Assembly (NCBI GenBank): GCA_963843595.1
Contig: CAWJLG010000008.1
Coordinates: forward strand, 372,001-436,000
Direction: 5' to 3'
Source: CAIWHR01 sp963843595
Lineage (GTDB): Bacteria; Pseudomonadota; Gammaproteobacteria; Burkholderiales; Casimicrobiaceae
DNA: 64,000 nt
Part shown: piece by piece, positions 36,305 to 44,308 of the stretch
Layout of the letters: each line of letters opens with the position of its first letter
How positions within the stretch are numbered: the first letter of the stretch is position 1
Program-made: the position numbers and the translations under genes
Notes under the pieces: generated by a model
The model's database searches: none
What the model was told of the DNA's origin: nothing
Seen by the model: only the letters and a program-made list of their open reading frames with translations

Positions 36305-37202
36305 GCTCGGCCCTCGCGCCCCCGGCGCCACGACGGCCGATGAGTGCGGCGAGCGCGGCGAGCGCGAGGGCGGCAACCGTCAGCACGATCGACAGCACGC
36401 TGCCGAACGGCCAGTCCCGCGTTTCGAGGAACTGCTGCTTGATGAGATTGCCGATCAGGCTGTCTTCGGGCCCTCCCAGGATGTCCGGGATCGCGAAGAT
36501 GCCGAGCGCCGGGATGAACACGAGCGCCGCACCCGCGTAGACGCCGGGCAGCGACAACGGAAAGGTGATCCGCCAGAACCGCTGCCAGGCGTTGGCCCCG
36601 AGGTCCTGCGCCGCGTCGAGCAGCGACTGGTCGTGCTTCTCCAGGTTCGCGTACAGCGGAAGCACCATGAACGGCAGATGAACGTAGACGAGGCAGACGA
36701 GCACGGCGAAGGAGCTGAACAGCAACGGCACCGGTTCGTGCCCGAACCACCCGAGAATCCCGTTGACGCCGCGGGCGAGCGCCGCCTGCGGACCCAGGAT
36801 GATCATCCACGCGTAGACGCGGATCAGGAAGTTGCTCCAGAACGGCAGGATGACGAGAAGCAGCAGCAGATCCCGGTATTTCTTCGGGCTCTGCGCGATC
36901 AGCGCCGCGAGCGGATAGGCGAGCGCCAGACACAGGAACGTGGTCAGCAGCGCATACCAGACCGATTTGAGGAAGATCTCGGCGTACACCGGCTCGGCAA
37001 GGAAGCGGGCGTAGCTCTCGACGTTGAGGTCGAGCTTGCCGGTCTCGTCGACGAGCGGCGCGAGCCCCCCGAACTCCCCTGGCGTCCGGAACGACGCCAG
37101 CACCATGATCAGCGTCGGGATCGCGAAGAAGACGAGGAGATAGGCGAGCGGCGGCCCGCTCACCAGCCACTTGCCCAGCCGCTCCCGCGATCGCGCCCGC
37201 AT
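36297..37202 (-). CDS. potH: Polyamine ABC transporter permease (PotH-type)
   Basis: This 301-residue membrane protein has six hydrophobic segments and the EAA-type loop DAAQDLGANAWQRFWRITFPLSLPGV. PFWSNFLIRVYAWM and IPALGIFAIPDILGGPED are conserved in PotB/PotH. With PotI it forms the channel for polyamine import. The start lies six bases after the ATPase stop, and the gene overlaps PotI at its end. Confidence 0.93.
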   Translation of the reverse strand: MRARSRERLGKWLVSGPPLAYLLVFFAIPTLIMVLASFRTPGEFGGLAPLVDETGKLDLNVESYARFLAEPVYAEIFLKSVWYALLTTFLCLALAYPLAALIAQSPKKYRDLLLLLVILPFWSNFLIRVYAWMIILGPQAALARGVNGILGWFGHEPVPLLFSSFAVLVCLVYVHLPFMVLPLYANLEKHDQSLLDAAQDLGANAWQRFWRITFPLSLPGVYAGAALVFIPALGIFAIPDILGGPEDSLIGNLIKQQFLETRDWPFGSVLSIVLTVAALALAALAALIGRRGAGGARAERA

Positions 37203-37208
37203 AGCGCG

Positions 37209-38294
37209 CTATTCCTCGATGAAGTGGCCGGCGGCGACGGGCCAGCTCATCTCGACCGCGTCGCCGACCTCGAAAAACTTCGCGCGGCCCGAGGCGGAAT
37301 TTGCCAGCAGCGCCTCGATCTTGCCGCCGCCGGGCGTGTCGACGCGATAGACGGTGACATCGCCCATGTAGAGCAGGTCCGCGACGGTGCCGCGAAAGTG
37401 ATTGTCCGGCGTGTCGATCGGCGCGGCGGCCTGGATGCGGATCTTTTCGGGTCGCAGCGCAACCGTTCCGGGACGGCCGGGGGCAATCGTCGAGGTCGCG
37501 GCCACCCGTACCGGGCCGAGGCCGGCAACGTCGAGGGACACGATGCCGTCGGCGTTGGCGACGACGGGTCCCGCCAGCAAGTTGCAGTGACCGATGAAAT
37601 CCGCCACGAAGCGCGTGCGCGGAAAACCGTAGATGCGCGACGGTTCGTCGAGCTGCTCGACCTGGCCCCGGTTCATGACCGCGATCCGGTGCGAAAGCGC
37701 CAGCGCCTCGGTCTGGTCGTGGGTGACGTAGACGAAGGTGATGCCCACTTCCTTCTGCAGGTTGATGAGCTCGACCTGCATGTCCTCGCGCAGCTTGGCA
37801 TCCAGCGCGGCGAGCGGTTCGTCGAGCAGCAGGACGGCGGGGTGGGTGATGAGCGCGCGGGCGATCGCGACCCGCTGGCGCTGGCCGCCGGAGAGCTCGT
37901 GCGGGTAGCGCTTCCCGAATCCGGAGAGCCGGACGTCTTCGAGCGCGGCGGCCACCTTCCCGGGGATCTCGGCCGACGGCGTTCGTGCCATTTTCAGCGG
38001 AAACGTGATGTTGCCGTCCACCGTCATGTGCGGAAACAGCGCGTAACTCTGGAACACCGTGCGGACGGGGCGCGACTCCGGGGCGCGATCGACGAGGTCT
38101 TCGCCGTTGAGCAGGACCCGGCCGCCGTCGGGAGCGTCGAACCCGGCGATCATCCGCAGCAGCGTCGTCTTGCCGCACCCGGACGGGCCGAGCAGAGTGA
38201 AGAACTCGCCCGCTTCGATGGCCAGACTCACGTTGTCGACGGCGGTGAAATCGCCGAACCGGCGCGTAACGCTCTGTATTTCAAGCAGCGCCAC
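37209..38294 (-). CDS. potG: Polyamine ABC transporter ATPase
   Basis: This 361-residue ATPase has Walker A GPSGCGKTT, Q-loop VFQSYALFPHMTV, signature ELSGGQRQRVAIARAL, Walker B LLLDEPLAALDAK and the switch His in VTHDQTEALALS. A C-terminal TOBE-type domain follows, as in PotA/PotG. It powers the PotH/PotI channel. It is the first gene of the operon and faces the plus-strand gene at 38537 across a 242-base gap. A TATACA at 38335-38340 on the minus strand could be its -10 element. Confidence 0.93.
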   Translation of the reverse strand: MALLEIQSVTRRFGDFTAVDNVSLAIEAGEFFTLLGPSGCGKTTLLRMIAGFDAPDGGRVLLNGEDLVDRAPESRPVRTVFQSYALFPHMTVDGNITFPLKMARTPSAEIPGKVAAALEDVRLSGFGKRYPHELSGGQRQRVAIARALITHPAVLLLDEPLAALDAKLREDMQVELINLQKEVGITFVYVTHDQTEALALSHRIAVMNRGQVEQLDEPSRIYGFPRTRFVADFIGHCNLLAGPVVANADGIVSLDVAGLGPVRVAATSTIAPGRPGTVALRPEKIRIQAAAPIDTPDNHFRGTVADLLYMGDVTVYRVDTPGGGKIEALLANSASGRAKFFEVGDAVEMSWPVAAGHFIEE

Positions 38295-38536
38295 GGGCGC
38301 GAGTCTCCGGGTAGGACGGCATTCTGCGCGGGATTGTATAGCAATTCACCACGCGCCCGCCGCCGATTGCCGCGGTGCAGCGAGCCCCGATTCGAGCGTC
38401 GACGTCCGGCCTTCGAATCTGCCGTCGGCCCCGGGCATGGCTTGTGCATGAACGTTGTTGCCCGCCATCGGGCCGCCGCGGCAGTGACGCGTGGCGGCAG
38501 ATAACGGCCCGTTCCTTGCGTCACCGAGCGTCCACC

Positions 38537-39262
38537 ATGGCCGAATCGCCCCACCACCCGTCGTTGCTCGCCCGCCTGCGCGAGCAGTCCGATGCGATGC
38601 GCGACCAGGATGCGGTCAAGCGCAAGCCGCTCGAGGAAGCGCTCGCCGACATCGATCGCCTGCTCTGGAATGCATTCAGGTGGCTCGACGAGGCGCTCGG
38701 CCACCTCGAGGTCATCCGGCCCCAGGTCGTCCACGAGTTCCGGCTTCCGCCCCTGCTGACGATCGCGCTGCCCCGCTACGAAAAGGGCTTCGTCTCGTAC
38801 CGGCGCAAGGCATACGGCGGCCGGGACCTGCTCGAGCAGGTCGAGGTCTTCTACCGGATGACCCAGGACGCGCCGATCGTCATCAAGGTGCAGCCCGGCG
38901 CGGCGACGGCCTTCGAGGAGAAGCTGCGCGCCGCGCAGGTGACCTTTCATTACCGGACCGAGCAGGACGACGCGCGCGACGTCCGCCAGGGGGTCTTCAC
39001 CGTCACTCCGGCGGTCACCGCCTCGATCCGGCTGGTGCCCGACTACCGGCGGCAGGTGATCGAGGTCACGTTGCGCAACGTGGACCGTTTCGAGACCGTG
39101 ATCCTCGAATTCACGCCGGACAAGCTGGACGAATCGGCGCTCGAGGATCTCGTCCGCTTCATTCTGGGTGAGGCCAACTCGTTCCTGCGTCGAGCCCCGC
39201 TGGCCGGAATGGGTCGGCCACGCGCGTCCGAAATGCCGGGATCCCTGCAGGTGGCGGGCTAG
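38537..39262 (+). CDS. Uncharacterised soluble protein, 241 residues
   Basis: I do not recognise the family. The protein has no signal peptide or membrane segment. It opens with a charged, probably helical part (LARLREQSDAMRDQDAVKRKPLEEALADIDRL) and continues with a compact mixed region containing ALPRYEKGFVSYRRKAYGG, FHYRTEQDDARDVRQGVFTV and LRNVDRFETVILEF. It ends in a Pro/Gly-rich tail. Codon use matches its neighbours, with strong GC bias at third positions, so it is a real gene. It converges with ubiB, 19 bases away, and shares a divergent gap with the polyamine operon. No function can be proposed. Confidence 0.8.
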   Translation: MAESPHHPSLLARLREQSDAMRDQDAVKRKPLEEALADIDRLLWNAFRWLDEALGHLEVIRPQVVHEFRLPPLLTIALPRYEKGFVSYRRKAYGGRDLLEQVEVFYRMTQDAPIVIKVQPGAATAFEEKLRAAQVTFHYRTEQDDARDVRQGVFTVTPAVTASIRLVPDYRRQVIEVTLRNVDRFETVILEFTPDKLDESALEDLVRFILGEANSFLRRAPLAGMGRPRASEMPGSLQVAG

Positions 39263-39281
39263 CGCGGCGACGCGCCGCCGG

Positions 39282-40811
39282 CTACAGCACCCGCGCGAGC
39301 AGCAGCGCGGCCACGACCGCCAGCAGCGCGGTGAGGGCTGCGAGCAGCCGATTGCGCGACCTCTGGGCGGCGGCGAGCTCCTTGATCGCCTCGTCGGACG
39401 CGGCGCGCGGCGCGGTCAGCCGCTGGTGGATGAGGCGCGGCAGTTCCGGCAGCGCGGCGACGATGTAGGGCGCCTCCGAGATGAGCCGCCGCTGCAGCGC
39501 CGGCAAGCCGATCTGGTTCTGCATCCAGCGCTCGAGGAACGGCTTGGCCGTCACCCACAGGTCGAGATCCGGGTCGAGCTGCCGGCCCAGGCCCTCGACG
39601 TTGAGCAGCGTCTTCTGGAGCAGCACGAGCTGAGGCTGGATCTCGACGTTGAACCGGCGCGACGCCTTGAAGAGCTGCACCAGCACCTTCGACAGCGAGA
39701 TCTCCTTCAACGGCCGGTCGAACACCGGCTCCAGCACGACCCGGATCTCCGCCTCGAGCTCGTCGACACGCGTCTGCGGGGGCACCCAGCCGGACTCGAT
39801 GTGCGTCGTGGCGACGCGCCGATAGTCGCGACGGAAGAATGCGAGAAAGTTCTGCGCGAGGTACCCCTGGTCTTCCTCGGACAACGTGCCCATGATGCCG
39901 AAGTCGACGGCGATGTACTTGCCGAAGTCGGGGGCGTCCACGGCGACGAAGATGTTGCCCGGGTGCATGTCGGCATGGAAGAAACCGTCGCGGAAGACCT
40001 GCGTGAAGAACAGCTCGACGCCGGCGCGCGACAGACGCTTCAGATCGATGCCGGCCTCGACCAGCCGGTCGACCTGCGCGATCGGGATCCCCGTCATCCG
40101 GTCCATCACCATGACCTCGCTGCCGCTGTAGTCCCAGTACACCTGCGGGACGAGCAGCAGCGGCGAGTGGCGGAAGTTGCGGCGCAGCTGCGAGCAGTTC
40201 GCCGCCTCGCGCGACAGGTCGAGCTCGTCGGCGAGCGTCTTCTCGAATTCGGCGACGACCTCGCGCGGGCGCAGCCTCTTGCCGTCCGAGGTGAGCTTCT
40301 CGACCAGCATCGCGCCGGTCTGCATCAGCGCGACGTCCTTGTCGATCACCTGTTCGATCTGCGGGCGCAGCACCTTGATCGCGACCGGCGTGCCGTCCTG
40401 CAGCTCGGCAAAATGGACCTGCGCGACGGAGGCGCTCGCCACGGGCGTGCGGTCGAACGCCTTGAACACCTCGTCGACGGGCTTGCGGTAGACGCGTTCC
40501 AGCGTCGCGACGACCTGTTCGGACGGGAACGGCGGCACGCGGTCCTGCAGTTTCGCGAGCTCGTCGGCGATGTCGACTGGCAGCAGGTCGCGGCGCGTGG
40601 ACAGCATCTGTCCGAACTTCACGAACAGCGGGCCGAGGTCCTGCAACGCGAGCCGCAGGCGCTCCGCGCGCGGGGCCGAGAGGTCCCGCCAGAACAGGAT
40701 GCCGTTGACGAACGGGCGCAGTCCGCGGACCCGCTCGTGGCCGAGCAGGAATTCGTCCAGCCCGTGTTTCAGTGCGACAAGGAGAATCTTGGCGAGGCGC
40801 GTGAGCCGCAT
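39282..40811 (-). CDS. ubiB: UbiB family atypical kinase/ATPase (ubiquinone biosynthesis)
   Basis: This 509-residue protein has the UbiB hallmarks: KFGQ (65-68) in the KxGQ motif, an Ala-rich nucleotide loop ASASVAQVH, FHADMHPGNIF and the DFG of VDFGIMGTL. A C-terminal hydrophobic hairpin (LLAALTALLAVVAALLLARVL) anchors it to the membrane. UbiB supports the assembly of the ubiquinone-making complex by an ATPase activity. A TACAAT on the minus strand at 40818-40823 lies so close to the ATG that a transcript from it would be nearly leaderless. In related bacteria ubiB often follows ubiJ; here 6.7 kb of other genes lies between. Confidence 0.95.
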   Translation of the reverse strand: MRLTRLAKILLVALKHGLDEFLLGHERVRGLRPFVNGILFWRDLSAPRAERLRLALQDLGPLFVKFGQMLSTRRDLLPVDIADELAKLQDRVPPFPSEQVVATLERVYRKPVDEVFKAFDRTPVASASVAQVHFAELQDGTPVAIKVLRPQIEQVIDKDVALMQTGAMLVEKLTSDGKRLRPREVVAEFEKTLADELDLSREAANCSQLRRNFRHSPLLLVPQVYWDYSGSEVMVMDRMTGIPIAQVDRLVEAGIDLKRLSRAGVELFFTQVFRDGFFHADMHPGNIFVAVDAPDFGKYIAVDFGIMGTLSEEDQGYLAQNFLAFFRRDYRRVATTHIESGWVPPQTRVDELEAEIRVVLEPVFDRPLKEISLSKVLVQLFKASRRFNVEIQPQLVLLQKTLLNVEGLGRQLDPDLDLWVTAKPFLERWMQNQIGLPALQRRLISEAPYIVAALPELPRLIHQRLTAPRAASDEAIKELAAAQRSRNRLLAALTALLAVVAALLLARVL

Positions 40812-40987
40812 CCGCGGATTGTAAGGGATTCGCGCTTCCGTCCCTGGACTGACCTGGGAGCGGCGAAGCCGTTGCCGACGCGCGGAAACGAGTTCGCGTC
40901 ACGCCGGCGGGCGCACAACCGTTGCCTCGTCCACGCGTCCACGCGGCCGGCGGGCGCCGGACGTGCGTTGCCGCGGGGTTCGCCGCG

Positions 40988-41179
40988 CTAGAGCACGAAC
41001 TTGCGGCGCCGCGGTTTGCGCGGCGCCTTCGCCGTCACGGGCAGGGGAGCCGGCGCAATTCGCGCGGACGGAGCGCGGCGCGGGCTGCGGATGCCGGGAA
41101 CGAGCGTCGCATCATCCGTTGTTCCGGGTTCGGTCGCCACGTCGGGTGGCAACGGTGCCGCCTTCTGCACGCTCGTCAT
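40988..41179 (-). CDS. Small basic Pro/Ala-rich protein, 63 residues
   Basis: This small, unrecognised protein ends in a basic tail (APRKPRRRKFVL) and is rich in Pro and Ala. It has no membrane segment. Its ATG at 41179 overlaps the stop of the mini-oxidase-like gene by four bases, the same spacing as the other genes of this group, which is the main reason to accept it. It is the last gene in a row of four. Confidence 0.55.
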   Translation of the reverse strand: MTSVQKAAPLPPDVATEPGTTDDATLVPGIRSPRRAPSARIAPAPLPVTAKAPRKPRRRKFVL

Positions 41180-41550
41180 TGCGCCACCGGTTTCATGTTG
41201 AAGAAGATGTTCGCCGCAAACACGAACAGCGCGACAACCATCGCCACCGATCCGATGCCGACCACCGGATCAAAGGCCTCGTGGCCGGTGACCAGGAATG
41301 CCAGGCTGACCATCAGCACCGGCAGCGAGATGTTGTGCAGCCAGAAATGCACCTGCGCGAGCTTCGTCTTCCCGGCATCCGGATAGAGGTGATAGATCAG
41401 CCCGACGAGCGCCAGCGACGCCCAGCCGAGCAGGTTGATGTGCGCGTGGACCGGGGCGAGTGCGAAGTTGTGCAGCATGCCCATCACGAGGCCCATCGTG
41501 ATTCCGATGACGAGGTACGCGACGGCGATCTTGAGAAAACGGACTCCCAT
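41176..41550 (-). CDS. Small heme-copper-oxidase subunit I-like membrane protein
   Basis: This 124-residue protein has four hydrophobic segments. MLHNFALAPVHAHINLLGWASL resembles the His-bearing second helix of cbb3/NorB-type subunit I, with His residues that in the large enzymes bind low-spin heme; a further LHN occurs in the third segment. It is far too short to be a full oxidase (about 450-480 residues), so it may bind one heme or simply share an ancestor. The ATG at 41550 follows the upstream stop by one base. Confidence 0.7.
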   Translation of the reverse strand: MGVRFLKIAVAYLVIGITMGLVMGMLHNFALAPVHAHINLLGWASLALVGLIYHLYPDAGKTKLAQVHFWLHNISLPVLMVSLAFLVTGHEAFDPVVGIGSVAMVVALFVFAANIFFNMKPVAQ

Positions 41551-41551
41551 G

Positions 41552-41959
41552 TCATTGCTCCGTGTGAGATTGGACGGTGAAGACTTGCGGGGTGCGTGCC
41601 GCCTGCTGTTCGAACAGGCGTGCGAGCTCGGAGGCGACCGCGGTGACGGCGCGCCCGTCGTGGTCCGCGCCGACGACGATCGCGTCATCGCCGATCCGGT
41701 GCGGAATGCCGAACGAGGGCAGCGCCGCCCACGCCGGCCAGTCGCCACGATCGAGGACGAACAGCGTGAAGTGTGGCTTGATCCCGTGTACCCGGGCGAG
41801 CGTCCAGTAGGCGCGCTCGGCGGCCTGTGCGACCGCGGCGGCCGCCGCGCCGTGGCCCGCGCTCATCGCGACGGTGAACGGAAACCAGGGCAGCGGCTCG
41901 AGGCCGGAGTCGTTCCAGCGAACGGGCGCCCTCGTTCCGGGTGCAGATGCTGCGATCAT
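41552..41959 (-). CDS. Uncharacterised protein, 135 residues
   Basis: This small soluble protein is not recognised. It has the segments LEPLPWFPFTVAMSAGHGAAAAAVAQAAERAYW split by Ala-rich stretches, HFTLFVLDRGDWPAWAALPSFGIP, and ends in VFTVQSHTEQ. Its ATG at 41959 overlaps the stop of the membrane gene upstream by four bases, and it ends one base before the mini-oxidase-like gene. These tight junctions mark an operon. It could be an accessory factor of that protein, but this is a guess. Confidence 0.65.
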   Translation of the reverse strand: MIAASAPGTRAPVRWNDSGLEPLPWFPFTVAMSAGHGAAAAAVAQAAERAYWTLARVHGIKPHFTLFVLDRGDWPAWAALPSFGIPHRIGDDAIVVGADHDGRAVTAVASELARLFEQQAARTPQVFTVQSHTEQ

Positions 41960-42318
41960 GAGCGTTCTCCATGGGTGAGGCGTTGCAGATGCGCGGCCGC
42001 GGCCTCCATCCGCGCGGCGGCGGCGTCTACCACCTTCGCGGCGGCATCGACTGCCCCGACCTCGGGCGCGCGGGTCGGCAGGAGCTCGACCGCGATGCCG
42101 AGGGCGAGCACTGCGGCGATCGCGGTCGCGGCCGCCCAGCCGGCCAAGCCGCGGTCGGGACGCTGACCTGCCTTGGACAGATACGGCGGATGGACCGGCA
42201 TGCCGCCGCCGTCGCCGAACTCGAGCGCCCACTGGTTGGACCGACGCATCGTCGGACCCATATCCATGGACACGGGATGACGGGGAAGTACGGGGGTGTG
42301 GCGGCTTGGCATGATCAT
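41956..42318 (-). CDS. Single-pass membrane protein, 120 residues
   Basis: The first part is polar with many Met and His (MIMPSRHTPVLPRHPVSMDMG), then one membrane segment (LAGWAAATAIAAVLALGIAVEL) and an Ala-rich helix (VDAAAKVVDAAAARMEAAAAHLQ) with coiled-coil character. The ATG at 42318 is preceded by CCGGAGGAC, a good ribosome binding site. This is the first gene of the four-gene group ending at 40988. Met/His-rich N-termini occur in copper-handling proteins, which would fit a heme-copper-like neighbour, but the evidence is weak. Confidence 0.65.
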   Translation of the reverse strand: MIMPSRHTPVLPRHPVSMDMGPTMRRSNQWALEFGDGGGMPVHPPYLSKAGQRPDRGLAGWAAATAIAAVLALGIAVELLPTRAPEVGAVDAAAKVVDAAAARMEAAAAHLQRLTHGERS

Positions 42319-42362
42319 GTCCTCCGGTTCCTGGCACAGGCGGTTCGCGCCCTTGGTGCTGC

Positions 42363-42381
42363 CCATGCTTCGGCAGCATGG
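42363..42381. repeat. Perfect 7-bp inverted repeat with 5-base loop
   Basis: CCATGCT and AGCATGG flank the loop TCGGC. It lies 45 bases upstream of the ATG of the membrane protein at 41956-42318, in the likely leader. No T-run follows on either strand, so it does not look like an intrinsic terminator. An operator or RNA hairpin is possible. Confidence 0.45.
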
Positions 42382-42575
42382 AGCGCAGTGTGGCGCGCGG
42401 ACGCTGGCGGATCGCTCACGGATTCGGAACCTGGCCGAACGCGGGGCATGGCGGCGCAGGAATCGCGCGCTGTCGCCCGAAAACCGAGTTCCGGCAATGG
42501 CTTGCACGCAGCGGGCCGCAGGGGCTGGCGTGCGGGGTCGGGGCTGGCACAGAGCCGCAGGCGCGGCGGCGCGGC

Positions 42576-42608
42576 GACTGACGGTTGACTGACAGCAGGC
42601 TGACGCTA
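42576..42608. repeat. Three 11-bp direct repeats (CTGAC core)
   Basis: Units GACTGACGGTT (42576-42586), GACTGACAGCA (42587-42597) and GGCTGACGCTA (42598-42608) share CTGAC at an exact 11-base period, about one DNA turn. They lie between the orphan ModA-like gene and the four-gene membrane group, about 260 bases upstream of the latter's ATG. This spacing is usual for tandem protein-binding sites. Confidence 0.5.
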
Positions 42609-42726
42609 CCCATCCGGCGCCGCTGCGGCAAGGCGCGGAACGCGCCGCTGTGATGTTCGCGACGACGAGGCGAGACTGGAACCCGGTGACGGACGCGTTA
42701 CGAAGCCGTCACCGCCATGCGGGGCT

Positions 42727-43485
42727 CTACAGGCCCGCGGCCTCGAGTCGGGCTTTCGCCGCCGGCGCCGCCAGGTAGTCGACGAGCGCGCGCCCCGCGG
42801 CCGGTGCCGGGCCGTCCGTGATCGCCGCCGCGAGGTAGGTCTCGCCGGCCCACGAGCCCGCGGAGATTCGGCCGACGAAGCGCAGCCCCTTGCCCGCGTT
42901 CGACATGATGTGCAGGGTGCTGGCGACGCCGATATCGGCGCTCTTCCCGCCGCGGACCTGCTCGACGACCGCCTCGTCGTCGGGAAGGCGCGTGGTCTTC
43001 GTCTGCATTTCGGCGGCAATCCCGAGCTCCTGCACCAGTTTCCCGAACTGGCGGCCGGAAGGCATCGTGCTGTACACGACGCTGTTCGCCGCGAGCAGCG
43101 ATTTGCGAAGTTCCTCGGGCGTGCCGATCGCGGGCGGCGTGACTCCCTCGCGCACGAACACGCCGAGGCCGGCGCGCCCGAGTTCGCGCTGGCCGCCGTC
43201 CTGTACGGTGCCGGTTCGCGCGACATCCTCGATAACGTGCGACGTCGCGATCAGTACGTCGTTCCCGCTCTTCTTGTACACGACGCGGCGCAGCTGTCCC
43301 GTCGCGCCGTAGGTGACGTTGACCTTGTTGCCGGTATCGCGCTCGAACGAGGCGATCAGCGGCGCGAGCGCCGGCTCGAGCACGCGCGCGGCCAGAACCT
43401 TGACGTCGGCGGCCGCGGCGTGGGGAACGGCGGCCACAAGCGTCACGGCGAGCAGGACGGTACGCAAACAGGGTCGTGTTTTCAT
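42727..43485 (-). CDS. ModA-like periplasmic oxyanion-binding protein
   Basis: This 252-residue exported protein has a signal peptide (AVTLVAAVPHAAAA) and a type II periplasmic-binding fold. VKVLAARVLEPALAPLIASFERDTG and VNVTYGATGQLRRVVY match the ModA family, with the ligand loop around GATGQL and the later STMPSGRQFGKL. ModA binds molybdate or tungstate. The cognate modB and modC genes are not beside it, so it is an orphan and its ligand may be another anion or organic acid. A GATAAT on the minus strand at 43560-43565 could be its -10 element. It ends 408 bases before the membrane group. Confidence 0.82.
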   Translation of the reverse strand: MKTRPCLRTVLLAVTLVAAVPHAAAADVKVLAARVLEPALAPLIASFERDTGNKVNVTYGATGQLRRVVYKKSGNDVLIATSHVIEDVARTGTVQDGGQRELGRAGLGVFVREGVTPPAIGTPEELRKSLLAANSVVYSTMPSGRQFGKLVQELGIAAEMQTKTTRLPDDEAVVEQVRGGKSADIGVASTLHIMSNAGKGLRFVGRISAGSWAGETYLAAAITDGPAPAAGRALVDYLAAPAAKARLEAAGL

Positions 43486-43619
43486 TGCTTTTCGTCGGAA
43501 ATCGGAATGGAGAGCCGTCGCACGCCGTCGGGAGCGGCGGCACGCTACGTGGCGGGCGGATTATCGCAGACTCGAACCGACACCGGGAAGCCGCGTCAGC
43601 GCCGGGCGCGTGTGCGAAA

Positions 43620-44267
43620 ATGACGGCCATGAGCGAGCGCGCGCAGACCCTCGGCGAGGAAATCGCCAACAGCCTGAGCCACGGCCTGGGGCTCGCCGCC
43701 GCGATCGCCGCCGTGCCGGTCCTGATGTTCGCAACTGCGCGGCACGGAAGCACCGCGAATCTCGTCGCCGCCAGCGTGTTCGCGGCCACGATGGTGCTGC
43801 TCTACTTCACGTCGACGCTCTATCACGCGCTGCCCGCCGGGCGCGCGAAGCGCGTGTTCGTGCGTCTCGATCACGGCGCGATCTATCTGTTCATCGCCGG
43901 CAGCTACACGCCGTTCACGCTGGGCGCGCTCGGCGGTCCGTGGGGCTGGACGCTGTTCGGGCTCGTCTGGGGGCTGGCGGCGGTCGGCGTCGCCCTGAAG
44001 GCGTTCGACCGGCTGTCGCACCCCTGGCTGTCCACCGGCTTCTATCTGGTGATGGGATGGGTGGTGCTGATCGCGGTGGGGCCGCTCGTCGAACGCGTGG
44101 CGGCGCAGGGCCTGATGCTGCTCGTCGCGGGCGGCCTCGCCTATACCGCCGGCGTCGTGTTCTTCGTCCTGGATTCGCGGGTGCGCTTTGCCCATTTCGT
44201 ATGGCACCTGTTCGTCGTCGCCGGCACCGCCTGCCACTTTTTCGCCGTGCTGGATTACGCGGCGTGA
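43620..44267 (+). CDS. Hemolysin III / PAQR-family membrane protein
   Basis: This protein of about 215 residues has seven hydrophobic segments. The conserved elements of the HlyIII/PAQR family are present: ANSLSHGLGL, LYFTSTLYHALP, DHGAIYLFIAGSYTPF and VWHLFVVAGTACHF, whose His, Asp and Ser residues bind zinc in the adiponectin-receptor relatives. Despite the name, haemolytic activity is shown for few members. An ATG at 43629 is an equally possible start. It is the only plus-strand gene in the stretch between ubiB and the Pil genes. Confidence 0.88.
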   Translation: MTAMSERAQTLGEEIANSLSHGLGLAAAIAAVPVLMFATARHGSTANLVAASVFAATMVLLYFTSTLYHALPAGRAKRVFVRLDHGAIYLFIAGSYTPFTLGALGGPWGWTLFGLVWGLAAVGVALKAFDRLSHPWLSTGFYLVMGWVVLIAVGPLVERVAAQGLMLLVAGGLAYTAGVVFFVLDSRVRFAHFVWHLFVVAGTACHFFAVLDYAA

Positions 44268-44308
44268 CGCGGGCTCGCCGGACCGCCGAATCGCAGCACC
44301 GCTGAACG

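Larger units (their letters stand above)
42319..42726. other. Intergenic region (408 bases) with hairpin and 11-bp repeats
   Basis: No gene with supporting features lies here. The region holds the leader of the 42318 gene, a perfect 7-bp inverted repeat (42363-42381) and three 11-bp direct repeats (42576-42608). Small open frames on both strands lack family content, a ribosome binding site or codon bias. Confidence 0.5.

Noticed and set aside
41176..41550. A truncated full-length cytochrome oxidase subunit I pseudogene
   Set aside because: The small gene has clean start and stop codons with tight junctions to its neighbours, and no remaining oxidase sequence lies beside it.
42378..42592. Short open frames in the 408-base gap
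   Set aside because: They overlap one another on both strands, lack ribosome binding sites and show no protein-like composition.
42585..42594. FNR/CRP-like site in the 11-bp repeats
   Set aside because: TTGAC is present but there is no matching inverted half at the right distance; the signal is a direct repeat.
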